A DNA stretch of 64,000 bases from the NCBI GenBank assembly GCA_932294295.1, contig OW028581.1, forward strand, positions 9,036,526-9,100,525, given 5' to 3'. The first letter of the stretch is position 1. Each line of letters begins with the position of its first letter. This document shows, in pieces, positions 44,053 through 54,352 of the stretch. The translations under genes and the position numbers were made by a program. Source of the DNA: Alitta virens. Its lineage: Eukaryota; Annelida; Polychaeta; Phyllodocida; Nereididae. The notes beneath the pieces were generated by a model. The model was not told the DNA's origin, did no database searches, and worked only from the letters and a program-made list of their open reading frames with translations.

Positions 44053-46500
44053 TGAACTGGTTTTTGTATTTGTGTATTCACTCTTCGTATGATACTGTAG
44101 GTGACTTTAATAAATAGTGCACAGAATTCGAGAGTGTCCCCACTCTACACTATGCGCTCGGGCTGTCAGGTTCAGGAAATTTAGATAATGAAATTAAGCT
44201 GGGCAAATGTAACATTGGTGATTGTAATGGCAATGGAATCTGCAGCAGTCTGTTGTCACTAAAATGCAGCAGTAACATATTGAAAAGAGAATATACGGTG
44301 CACAGTTTTTCGGTTATCAGATTGGCTCGGCCGGTAGCACAAAATTAATGGTTCAGTTGCTGAAAATGTAAAGTGAAAGATTGGATTCCTGATGTTGTTG
44401 AGAAACAGTTACACTAAAAATGTGAAGAAATTAATATTAAATAAATATATTACAGTGAATAAAATATATAAATTTGTATGGTGCCTGTTTCAGAATGTTT
44501 TCTGCTCACTGGCAATTGCTAATTCACAACGTTACTGATGTAACTAAGTTGGGTATGGCAATAAGTGAATCCACTATGGGTCAAAATGTTGGCTGTGATG
44601 TGACAAAAAACATTGTTGTAACTTCAAAATGAATAAAAGAACAACAATTGACTCATGACTTACTGAATCAGTAGTGGTAGTAGTAGGCTGAGATTAATGA
44701 CGTGTATACCACCAAAGGGTCATTCACATCAGAATTGCTAAGAGGACAGGATGGTTACTAAGAAATAAGTAGAGATTTCACTTATCTTCACTGAAAGGAT
44801 TCATAATCTTGTTATATTTGTCAACATGGAAGAGGTTAGGTCCCAACAAACCTACAAACCCCATGACATTAAAAGCAAGGAGCCAATCTGCCCTGTTTGC
44901 TACTGGATAATGCCTTTTAGTTCCTGTGCAATCAGCAGTTTGCTGCATAACACTAGGGGACCACGCCTCCACTACCATCCTTACGTGCTTTGCCTACTCA
45001 TTAAAAGAAAACAACTTCTTACAAATAATGACGCTACGATCTTGGTGCCAAAGTCTTTTTCAGCATCACTGACTCCCTTTCATTTCAATCTCTTCATTGG
45101 CACGTTTTCATCCCTCTATTCCGTTACTTTCTTTGTCCTATTACAGCCTCCTTTTTCTTCTTAATAGGATTCTTTAATGACGTTGTCTGACTGCAATGAA
45201 GTTTTGTCACTTCATTGACAATCGACGCTTGTCCTAAGATTAAAGAACATTACCATTAGGCGCCTGTCAAACGTGGGCTGTTTGCGGTTGTCAGCTGAAG
45301 ACAATTGCAGCTTATTTTAAGTTGGACTGAACAAAAACTATTAGCAATACACAGTTATATGGTGTGTTAAGCCTTCTTTCAGGAAGATTCAGCCATTTGT
45401 CTTCATACGTCCGCATACATTCTCTTTTCAAACAAGAAAGTTATAATGTGATACCTCTGGTTATATATGTACATAGGATAGCCTACTTGTTTGCCTAGGA
45501 ACTGGAAAATAAATAATTTATGAGAACACTCTAATTAACAGCAAAATAATTTTCCCAAAAAACTTGCTGCCAACACTACATGACCAACAGTATGTTCCAC
45601 AACCTGCAAGAATTAAAAGCACAAGGTTTTGAAATTTTACTCTTTGGTTTTTGAATAAGGTAAAGCAATTTTTTTACCCACATGAGTTTTCAATCTTATT
45701 CTCAAGTATTTGGAGATAATGGAAATCTTCTAATAGTAAACGCACGTTAGTTATTGGTCAAAGACATTTTCTTTTACTATCAGGCCATGTCTCACTCTAC
45801 CGCTTAGCTTGTCTCACAGGACCCCACCAGTGAGGAACAATGAGACAAATGACCTTCATTGACATTGTATTGAAGAAGTCTAATTGTACACATGGTAGGA
45901 ACCTGGAAACTATGCACAAGTGCATAACCTTCAAATCAGTCAGGAAACCAGTGATGCCCTACTTTTAGAACTTTTGTTCTAATTGAAAACGAAAAAAGGG
46001 TCTCATTGTTCCCACGCTCCCCTAATAAGGTATTAACATGCCGTTCACTTAAAGTTTATTGTTTTATCTATCTAAGAACATAATACTTTTTAGTAGGCGC
46101 ATGGGCTGAAACAACACAATTAGTTAAATGATCACATTTTTGAAATGTAATATGCATCAAAAACTGTGCTTTAGTGATCAAATAATCTCTTTACATTGTA
46201 AGTCACTTTTTAGACATTTTTGGTCCAACGCAACCTTTATAACATACTATAACAGTGTAATATTGTGCAGACTTCAAACTGCTTCCCTGTTACTTTTTCC
46301 TCTGGTATGACATTCCAGCTAACGAGGACTCAGAACTGTATTGATCACTAACACAGATACCGTACAGCCTACTACTGGGACACTAATAAAAATGACATTT
46401 TCTTGTTCAGCAGGGGATGTTATGATCAGCTTATTGTCAGCTGGAGTATGTACAGTGCTATACATAGCTGAAGCACAGCATTAGCACAATCTCCTTTAAC
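44053..46500. other. DNA without recognised gene, one copy of repeat D
   Basis: Repeat D at 44870-45020 in plus orientation. Frames at 44826-45164 and 46128-46310 have no family resemblance. Nothing else recognised. Confidence 0.5.
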
Positions 46501-46504
46501 ATGC

Positions 46505-46690
46505 TAGGGGTGGTGGCCTAGCTCAGAGGTAGCGCTCTGGGCTTCCAACTATAGGGTCCCGAGTTCAATTCCCAGTCAAGCCTAATTGGATGGCTGTTTC
46601 ATCCATCCTCTCATTGCCATGGTCCCTGCCTGGCCTAGTTAGCCCAACAGGTGCAGTAATACTGGACGTAAAGCCATTGACATGCTATTA
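46505..46690 (+). mobile_element. SINE family B, plus strand, tRNA-Gly-like head
   Basis: The head is strikingly tRNA-like: box A TAGCTCAGAGGTAGCGC at 46519-46535, an anticodon-arm-like CTTCCAA, and box B GAGTTCAATTCCC at 46561-46573. The TCC in the loop position would make it derived from a tRNA-Gly. The body (CATCCTCTCATTGCCATGG, TGGACGTAAAGCC) matches the minus copies at 18705 and 58005. The acceptor stem does not pair, so it is not a functional tRNA. Confidence 0.7.
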
Positions 46691-47109
46691 TGATATTATG
46701 ACTGCATATGGTTAGGCTTATAGTGGCAGGTATCAATGTGTTTTTGCTGTGAACTAGCTCATTAATGGAAATATGCCCATAAAACCTTAGGAATTAAGAC
46801 AGAAGCTATTAACTGTAGAAATAGTATAACTAATTTGCCTTTTCAGTAACTTGACTGTACCTGCTCATTCATTCATTCATTTATTCATTGCATAAATAGG
46901 CCACCAATGCCCTTTATTGCCGTTTTGGTTTCTCGTTCATTTAGCTTATATATTCTCTCGATTCTCATTTTTAGCTCTGTTGTCAAGGGCTGCAAATCCC
47001 CTTTAAACGTATCTATTCAAAATCATACAGGCAGGAAAACAACAAAGGAATGGTTGAAAACCACAAACTCAATCTAAAAAGGAAAAGCCCTTCCTATTGT
47101 GAAGGCAAA

Positions 47110-47312
47110 GCAGTAAAACATCTTGCCGATGTCTCCCAAAAACAATAGATGAAGTCAGGCAGCTGGTGCGAAGCCATTTTGCTCGACGTCGAAAGAAATA
47201 AAGAAAGGCACCGAGCAGGATCTTGTCTTTCACATGGGAGCACCAACATCCATCTTTTATCTGCGCCTCACCTACCTTCATCACCTATTTGCTAATAATA
47301 CATCTCTTTTGT
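47110..47312 (-). repeat. low-copy repeat, inverted partner of 22418-22600
   Basis: Carries the better-preserved frame (47284-47069, 71 codons). It ends where a TGACAAAAGAGATGTATT word begins, the same border as in the partner. Confidence 0.65.
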
Positions 47313-48584
47313 CACAAACAAACTGGGGTTCCATAATAATCGTAGAGTGCTAAAACAAGTGTCAGAGCCCGGATGCCAAAAGGAGTTTACAAAAATTGTT
47401 TTAATTACATATAAAAATGGGTTTGTTTTTTCAATGGTTTCTATTTTTACACGTGACATGATGAAAAAACTAAAATAGGAAAGCAATGGAGTTTTGCAAC
47501 AATGCTTTGAATCGAACATGACACGTCACCAGCATTTTAAGGAAATATTTATATTAGGATTTGGATAGTGCAGCCTTCTAAATGCCAGTGCTTGCCACTC
47601 ACAAGGGTCGATTGAAGAAATGAGAGAGGGGGGAAGGAGTCCACACCATGTTACACATATCCCATGGATGAGCCCAGAGTGAACCCCATTCATACTTTCT
47701 CAATACTGTTTTCAACTATAATGGCAAGAATACAGTGTGGCCCTAATATAAGTCTTAGTTATGAGGAAGTCTAAATGGTGAGATGGTCTTAAAAACTAGG
47801 TTCCAGGGTGTACACATTCCATGTGCAACAGAAATACTCGGCTAATTCTAGGTCTGAAGTTTCAGACAATTGATAGATGTGGTGATAGGTGTCTGACATA
47901 GGTAATTGATTGATTGCAATCAAGTGAGCATGCACCTGTGCATGCAATTCAATTTGGACATGTTTCCATGGTAACATGCTGTGATATGAGGTCAAGTATC
48001 TAGGTCACTGTTGCAAGGTGGTGGGGTTGCCCAAGACATTTTACCACCAGTAGACAATCTTTGGGGTGGCTAAACATTAGAGCTTGCATTGGCCTATTGG
48101 TCTACAATTGGTCACTAAGTGGTCAGGTTACATTTTAACCAGCAAACTTAATGATGACATGCATGAAGAAATATAATAAACAGCTAGTAATAAATACTCA
48201 TTACCGAAAATTGCAGATTTGTCGCTTCAAGAGCTCTTTTATTACACGTCTTTCGAATTTATCAGTAATTTCTACATCAATCGTATTTTTATCTTTTAAT
48301 TACTTAAAAATAACATTTCACCAGTTTCCCTATTTCATGTCAGTTTTAAATTTTCATTCTATTTATCATTGCATTTATATGTACTAAACATGTACATAAA
48401 AGGCCACTTGAACATGTGATATAAAGTGTGGTCTAGTATTTTTGGAGGGCAGTGTACTCTTACTCATGCAGGCTAAACTACTTGTATGTAGTACATTGGC
48501 AGACAGTTGTTCCTGTGCTCACATCTTGAGTCCTTGACTTGTACCACTAAGACATATTAATTGTTTACCAATCTTGATAGTGAG
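47313..48584. other. DNA without recognised gene
   Basis: A SINE family A scrap on the minus strand lies near 47620-47680 (GAGTCCACACCATGTTACACATA). Otherwise nothing recognised. Confidence 0.5.
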
Positions 48585-49075
48585 GTTATATTGTTATCAT
48601 GTTTTAAAAATCAGTTGAGCCTGCAAATTACAGAAATGTTTCAGCAAATATGAAATCATGCCGAGCATGGCTTGGTGAACATCTAAGATTATACAACTGC
48701 AGAAATGACATTTTCCATGGAACTGCGGCAGCAAATTTTCTATGTGTGATGGATGAATTCTGTGATGGATGGGCATGGATGAAAGAACGAATTAAAGCAC
48801 CCAAGTTAGTGAATAGTTCTGCGATCTACTGATAATAAGGTCTTTCCTTATCAGTGTGGTCTACATCATTCATCACTTCCTATTCTTATTTTGTCAGCTG
48901 GCTTGTCAAAGATGGGAGAGGCCTAACAAGAATTTGTGCGTTCTGTTTGGGCTTTTTGCAGTGAATTATGGTCTTTGCAGTGAATTAACATTGCAGTTCT
49001 GGACAAAGATTGTGAGTTTAGAAAATATTCTGCATCCAAATAACATTATGTACCAATTACTGTACCTTGTAACAC
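48585..49075 (+). repeat. inverted repeat arm 2 with open frame
   Basis: Partner of 43530-44020. The frame 48650-48832 gives the same ending (KERIKAPKLVNSSAIY) with six substitutions confined to the first half. The upstream start present in arm 1 is lost here (TAA in place of TCA). A second frame (48856-49143) follows. Confidence 0.8.
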
Positions 49076-49076
49076 A

Positions 49077-49150
49077 GATAGCATTTAAAATTGGGCCAAC
49101 ATCGTTTCTGTGTCGGCCGCCGTCGGTACAACATCTGAGGTAGCATCCAT
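49077..49150. mobile_element. partial MITE of the AGATAGCATT family
   Basis: Begins AGATAGCATTTAAAATTGGGCC and contains GTCGGCCGCCGTCGGTACAACATC. Related to the complete 113-bp element at 63004-63116. The right end is degraded. Confidence 0.5.
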
Positions 49151-49289
49151 AAAATGTTAAGCAATATTACAATCTCATTCCTTTGATTCTTTAAACAATG
49201 TCAATTTCAGGTTGTCCTATGCACTGGCTCATACACGATATACTTGGGTAATGGCTGATATCATGTTACATCTTCAATTCATGTCCTCA

Positions 49290-49570
49290 TGTGTGGGATC
49301 ATGTACTTACCTCAGTATAGACACAGAATACTAGGAACAACCCATCTAACGTCTTATGTGGAACAATATCCAGCTGAGATGAAGGCCACCAAGCGTCCCC
49401 AGGCTACAATTCGAACCCAGGATCTTCAGAGGAGCTAGACAAGTGTCAAGCGGCCAATAAACATATGATAAACAGACTTAGCTCATAAACAGTGCCCACG
49501 TTACGATTGGCACTCCTGACCTTCAGAGGAGCTGGCTAATGCCTTATAACCACTAGATGACTCAACTGTC
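49290..49570 (-). mobile_element. SINE family A, minus strand, decayed
   Basis: On the minus strand: tRNA-like box B at about 49425-49410 (GGTTCGAATTG), preceded by TCCTCTGAAGATCC, then ATCTCAGCTGGATATTG and TATACTGAGGTAAG. A second partial head (about 49555-49490, with CTCCTCTGAAGGTCAGGAG) lies to the right. Confidence 0.6.
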
Positions 49571-49821
49571 ACATGGATTAAATACAGTTCTGATCCATTC
49601 AAATGCTGTAAAGCAAAAACAAAAGTCATTTCCAACAATCATATAACATTGTAGAAAACAAAAGATTTCTCTCACCAAAAGAAATACTGTGTATGACAGT
49701 GCCAAGACTGGTTCGAATCCAGGACTGAATGGTTTTTGCCACTGAGCCACTTAAGATACCAAAACATTGATATATATAAATGTTGTCAGACAGACCGTAT
49801 GAATTACAGTATGCAGCCCAA

Positions 49822-49823
49822 TA

Positions 49824-49857
<34 letters not shown>

Positions 49858-49881
49858 GATAGATAGATAGATAAATAGATG

Positions 49882-49914
<33 letters not shown>

Positions 49915-50037
49915 ATAAATAAACAGATGGATAGATAGATAGACAGAGAGACAGAGAGACAGACAGCTAGACAGACAGACAGACAGACAGACAGATATAT
50001 AGATAGATAGATAGATGGATAGAGAGATAGATAGATA
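49822..50037. repeat. (TATC)n-(GATA)n palindromic array
   Basis: The array switches strand sense at CTAG (49855-49858): ATCT units to the left, AGAT units to the right. This makes a perfect palindrome of about 17 bases per arm, extending further with mismatches. The right part continues with GACA and GAGA variants to about 50037. Confidence 0.92.
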
Positions 50038-50938
50038 AGCCACACAGGTGGGGATTTCATTTGTCCTGCCATAATTTCATGTTATAATGTCCAACACGGG
50101 ATTAGCAGCGGTGAGACAAAACCACGGAATATTTATATCCCGGGGGAGAAAGCAAATTTGTCCCATAAGTTCATATTTCTCCCACAATATCCTCAATGTT
50201 ACCCTATATTCAAAGATATTGCCCAAAGCAATGATTGTCCATATTTTTAGATCTCTGCAGACAAAGAACTGATCACAGAATTGATGATAGAAATATATAT
50301 CCTCCTCAGCTTGTGTTTCAAGAAGATCATATATTTGGATCAATGATATCATGAAGATTCCAGTCCAGTAATCATTATGTTATGATATATGATGTATATC
50401 TTCCATAATTTGATTGAAATGACAGATGATTTCTCATGTAAAAAGAATGTGGATCACTTTAGAAAATTAAATCTGCCCCAAACATGCATTCTTCTATGTG
50501 TGGGCACAAACGCATGAAATTGATATCATTTTGGAAAATTGAATTCATTAGTCAAAACTACCTAGAAATTATTTATCATCGAAATGGCAATTAACTTATG
50601 ACATTTGTCTACTATTCATGCCCCATAGTAATAATTCAAAATGATTTTGATGATAGCTGTAATTAGTAATATAATCTGAAAATTATAGAAGTTCACAAAT
50701 GTTATGGGGCAATTAATCTGCAGAGATGACAATGCTATGTTTCCATGGAAATGAAATCATACCCTCCATGGAGACACTAGAGAGGCTATTGTCATTTTGG
50801 TGAGCGCAAGTATTATGATACTGAAAAATATGAAGTGGAATTATGGCTTTAGTGCACACACAAAAAATTGACACGTTACACATGAGATAATTAGACAACT
50901 GAAAAACAGTTTTTAAATGTTCAGAGTTAGCTCTAATT
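50038..50938. other. DNA without recognised gene
   Basis: The minus-strand frame 50352-50077 (91 codons) overlaps a plus-strand frame and shows no family resemblance. Nothing else recognised. Confidence 0.5.
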
Positions 50939-51100
50939 GGGTCTCTTTTTTTTAAGAAAACCCAAGACTACTTTCCTAATCAAACGACTATTGTGATTAT
51001 AAATGGGGTTCTCATTGTGGGTCTTTTATAAATAAAAAAAACCTCCCAAGAATACTTCATAATCAAACGACTATAATATTATGGTGTCTATAAATGGTTC
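50939..51100 (+). repeat. imperfect tandem pair, about 80-bp unit
   Basis: Two copies begin GGGTCT at 50939 and 51018. Each runs through an A-rich stretch, TAATCAAACGACTAT and TATAAATGG. Confidence 0.75.
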
Positions 51101-51224
51101 GGTTGAATTTTTATTTTATATCAGAAATAAGAACATTTCTCCACGATAATTTAATTCAAGTCTGTGTTATCAGAGCCTCTCAACTCACAGCAAGAGTTCA
51201 TATCACACTGAAAGTCATTTTGAT

Positions 51225-51254
51225 CTTGGAGAAATTAGACCTAATTTATCCAAG
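51225..51254. repeat. palindrome, second copy
   Basis: CTTGGAGAAATTAG-AC-CTAATTTATCCAAG, with 13 of 14 pairs. Same unit as 27774-27803, each with one different mismatch. Confidence 0.8.
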
Positions 51255-51324
51255 TTTTCACTGAGAGTTCAGCTAGTAAACAACGTCTAGAATGACTGTC
51301 ATAGTTTGACTTAGAAGACGATAA

Positions 51325-51590
51325 TAGTCATCATGACTAAAGACATCCATGATATCTCATTAGATGGTAGTTATTATGGGCAAGTTGACCGTGAATAGAA
51401 TGACATATGGACTAAAAAGTATAGTCATTACTACTAATGACATATATGAAAATTTATTAGATATTAGTCATTATGGATAGGAAACAGTAAATAGAATGAC
51501 TTTTGGACTGAAAATTGTAGTCATTATGACTAATGACATAATATATGAAAATTTGTTAGATGTTAGCCATTATCTTTGAGTGATTAAACA
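51325..51590 (+). repeat. tandem repeat, 96-97 bp unit, about 2.7 copies
   Basis: Units start with TAGTCAT at 51325, 51422 and 51518. Shared words are ACTAATGACATA, ATGAAAATTT and AATAGAATGAC. TAGTCAT and ATGACTA recur as inverted words within each unit. Confidence 0.85.
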
Positions 51591-52020
51591 GAAAAACAAA
51601 AACAATTTATATATGAATAGAGTCCTCATTCATTGATATAGTCTCTCTTTAGAGATAAACAAGTTACACGCATTTGTTATTGGATTATCTTCAATAACCT
51701 AGTCAGTGGGGGGTTTAGGATGAGGGCAAATAGGCTTTGGGGTGAGGGTGGTTGAGCAGAAAAACAGGGTGTTCATATTGAATTCAGGGGGGTGGAGGGG
51801 TATCTAAGGGCTTTTGTGCTTGCTCTAAATGTGATGAAAATGTGTCCAGCGACAGTTTAATCAAGCTGTGCAGCTCTAGTCATTCTACCAGTTCACCTTT
51901 TGTTGCTTGAAGGCCAAGAGAGTCTGCCCCTTTGAGCCAAGGGGCCACTCTCTTCTAAAGAATGATCTGCACTCAAGGACAGTCCTATTCGGGTGATAAT
52001 CTGATGACTCGTGTGACAGC

Positions 52021-52070
52021 GTCCCTAGCAACCGTCATTTCCGGTCATTTCCCTCTCTGATTGGTTCACA
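52021..52070. promoter_or_regulatory. X-box-like half-site and CCAAT box
   Basis: GTCCCTAGCAAC at 52021-52032 carries a good RFX half-site (AGCAAC) with an imperfect other half. ATTGG (a CCAAT box on the minus strand) is at 52060-52064 within CTGATTGGTT. Together they look like part of a promoter, but no gene was found on either side. Confidence 0.3.
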
Positions 52071-52086
52071 CAGAGGTGCAGTTCCT

Positions 52087-52308
52087 CCCCCCCCCCGGGC
52101 AGCCCCCCCCCCTCTCCCCTTAGTTGTTCCTATATCAGGCTTCAGTTTCTAGTCTGACCGGGGGGGGGGGGGCAAGACCAACGTACCTCATGACCCCAAC
52201 ATGCAATGTGATTGCACAGGGACTAATTTCATCCGCAAGAGTATTACATAATCATAATAAATTGTAGACTGCTGACATGATTTGATCTTAGAGGGGGGGG
52301 GGGGGGGG
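52087..52308. repeat. cluster of poly(C) and poly(G) tracts
   Basis: C10 at 52087-52096, C10 at 52103-52112, G13 at 52160-52172 and G16 at 52293-52308, all on the plus strand. The C and G runs can pair with each other, and the G runs could form quadruplexes. Run lengths are likely to be variable or misread. Confidence 0.9.
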
Positions 52309-52565
52309 TCATATTAGCCTTTCATGTAGAAACTGAACTGCTAAATCTAATATAAGGGTTTGCCTGGTGCAGTTAAGCATTAAGTACTACCAAACAGTGC
52401 ATATGATGAGATTTTAGGATACCAATTAATTGCTAGTATAATAATGATACATTAATTGATAATACTATCAGATGCATATTATTTTTCCCTTATGATGGTT
52501 GGTGATTAATTATAGTCAAGCTTTAGGCTAAATGTCTGTGTATCGATGGATCTGTCAGCGGAGTT

Positions 52566-52735
52566 GTGTGTCTGTCGGTCTGTCTGTCTGTCTGTCTGTT
52601 TAGCTGCACATCTGTCCAACTCTCAATTATGTGTCTGTTGTGCTGTCTGTTTGTCAGTATAGCTGTCAGTTCAGCTCTATATTTATTTTTCTGTCCATCT
52701 ATCTCTCTGTCTGTCTGTCTGTCTGTTGCGCTAGC
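52566..52735. repeat. (TGTC)n microsatellite, degenerate
   Basis: Two dense TGTC stretches (about 52571-52600 and 52705-52727) joined by degenerate copies. Opposing frames over it are artefacts. Confidence 0.9.
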
Positions 52736-53021
52736 TGGCCTGTTTTTGTTCATTTTATTATAAACATTGGTTTTGTATAGATATAATTTCTTCGGTTTCC
52801 TTTATGGTGAACATACGTAATGGACGTTTAATTATTTCTGAGGTAGTTCCCCAAAATGAGGACACGATTAGATAGTCCATATAACTGATAAATTTTTTAT
52901 AATCTCAAATTTCTAGTCAGACATGAACATGCATACAAGCATTTGTGTAGTTCTGTATTCACTTGAAACTGTCATGCAGTTTTTAGTGCAAGTCACCAGA
53001 TCATTTATACTTGTTCTTCAG

Positions 53022-53086
53022 ATTCTATTCTATTCTATTCTATTCTATTCTATTCTATTCTATTCTATTCTATTCTATTCTATTCT
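53022..53086. repeat. (TTCTA)n microsatellite
   Basis: A perfect pentanucleotide array of about 13 units. The only 5-bp array in the window. Confidence 0.95.
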
Positions 53087-53414
53087 GAGGACCACTTCAC
53101 AGGAACTCAGATGCATTTATTTATATTCATGGACACGTATCCGACTTTTCTTGTCTTTAGAAACACTCTTAATTTTTTAGGCTTGCGATGTACTTGCAAA
53201 TTACTTCATTAGCTTTCATTCGCTCTGTGTAGCAAAGTTGTAAGTCTCAATACATTGGGCTTGATGACATTTTCATAACATTAAATATGGTTATGTATGA
53301 CTTACATATCTTTAAAAGGGTATTCATGATCGTTATAAAAATATGCGTAATGTAAATAGATAGATAGACAGATAGACAGATAGACAGACATACAGACAGA
53401 TAGATAGCTGAGAC

Positions 53415-53720
53415 CAGAGTGGCCTAATGGTTATTAAGGCATCCGCCAATTCCATATTGGCCAACTTTGCTGAAGGTCCCAGGTTCGATCCCCAGCCTGG
53501 GCACTCTTCATGAGCTACATCCCAGCTGGATGTCAATCGCATGAGACGTTAAATTGGAGGTGCCTTGCACTCGGTGTCTATGCTGAGGCAAGTAAAACTT
53601 GCCACCCATGGTGTAAATGTGTAACATAGTGTGACTCCAATCAGCCTTATCATCTCATCATTACTCTGGCCGCTGGACATACAAGCTGACTAAGCTTCAG
53701 ATCCAGTATGGAACTGAAAC
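53415..53720 (+). mobile_element. SINE family A, near full-length, plus strand, inside a GATA/GACA array
   Basis: tRNA-like head with GTGGCCTAATGGTTATTAAGG (box A region) and box B GGTTCGATCCC at 53482-53492. Body: ATCCCAGCTGGATGTCAATC, GTCTATGCTGAGGCAAGTA. Tail: CCTTATCATCTCATCATTAC, then CTGACTAAGCTTCAGATCC. Flanked on the left by GATAGACAGA repeats (53357-53407) and on the right by ATAGACATAGATAGATAG, so it sits inside a microsatellite. Confidence 0.78.
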
Positions 53721-53750
53721 ATAGACATAGATAGATAGACAGACAGACAT

Positions 53751-54270
53751 GTAAAGAAACTTGACTAAAAGTATTATAAAAAGACAACTTCAAGAAACAA
53801 TTTAAAGTTCTGCAGAGCCGAAAACAAATGCCCAATGAGTTGATGCTGGAATTTGGAGGCGAGCACTAAAATGGCTGTTTCTATTGAGAGAGTTTTTTAA
53901 GCTCTGTGTTTATCCGTGTAGCCAAGTCTTTCACCCATGAAAGTTTCCAAGGTGTGCTGTTGGAAAAATGGAGCTAAAAATAGCAACATGAGTGTGATAA
54001 ACACATGCCTTGTGTGTGTCGAGACAGAAGAGTTTGTAGCATTTGTTACTTTCCCATATTTCCCGCTTTCAGGAGATGTTTTTGGAAAGAGGTGTTTTTT
54101 TAGGAAAGTTGGAATGTGGGAATAAATGTAAAAGTTTCAACAAGAGTTCAAGCGTGGTGCTCATGGCATAAATTGCTTGAAAACACAATGCATTAGACAA
54201 AATTTGGATTATTTTGGAAGAACATAAGCTAATATTGATAATTTGATATGCACAAAAAAAGAATCTCAGT
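53751..54270. other. DNA without recognised gene
   Basis: No exon or repeat family seen. Short frames on both strands overlap at 54069-54125 without family resemblance. Confidence 0.5.
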
Positions 54271-54275
54271 TTAAA

Positions 54276-54352
54276 TACCACCTCTCTACTAAGACCACCT
54301 CTTAAAATACCACCTCACTATTAAGACCACTTCACTATGATCACCATTCAGG
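54276..54352. repeat. short array of AAGACCACCTCACTAT units
   Basis: Four degenerate units of about 17-20 bases. Same unit as the long array at 55590 and the pair near 63720. Confidence 0.75.

Noticed and set aside
46505..46580. Functional tRNA gene
   Set aside because: Box A and box B are good, but the acceptor stem does not pair, there is no normal 3' end, and the body continues as a SINE found elsewhere in the window.
51325..51590. Possible CRISPR-like array
   Set aside because: The units are contiguous 96-97 bp repeats with no unique spacers, in an animal genome.
52523..52763. Opposing frames at the TGTC array
   Set aside because: Both strands are open because of the tetranucleotide repeat; no family resemblance.
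53415..53500. Functional tRNA gene
   Set aside because: It is the tRNA-like head of SINE family A with insertions in the anticodon arm region.
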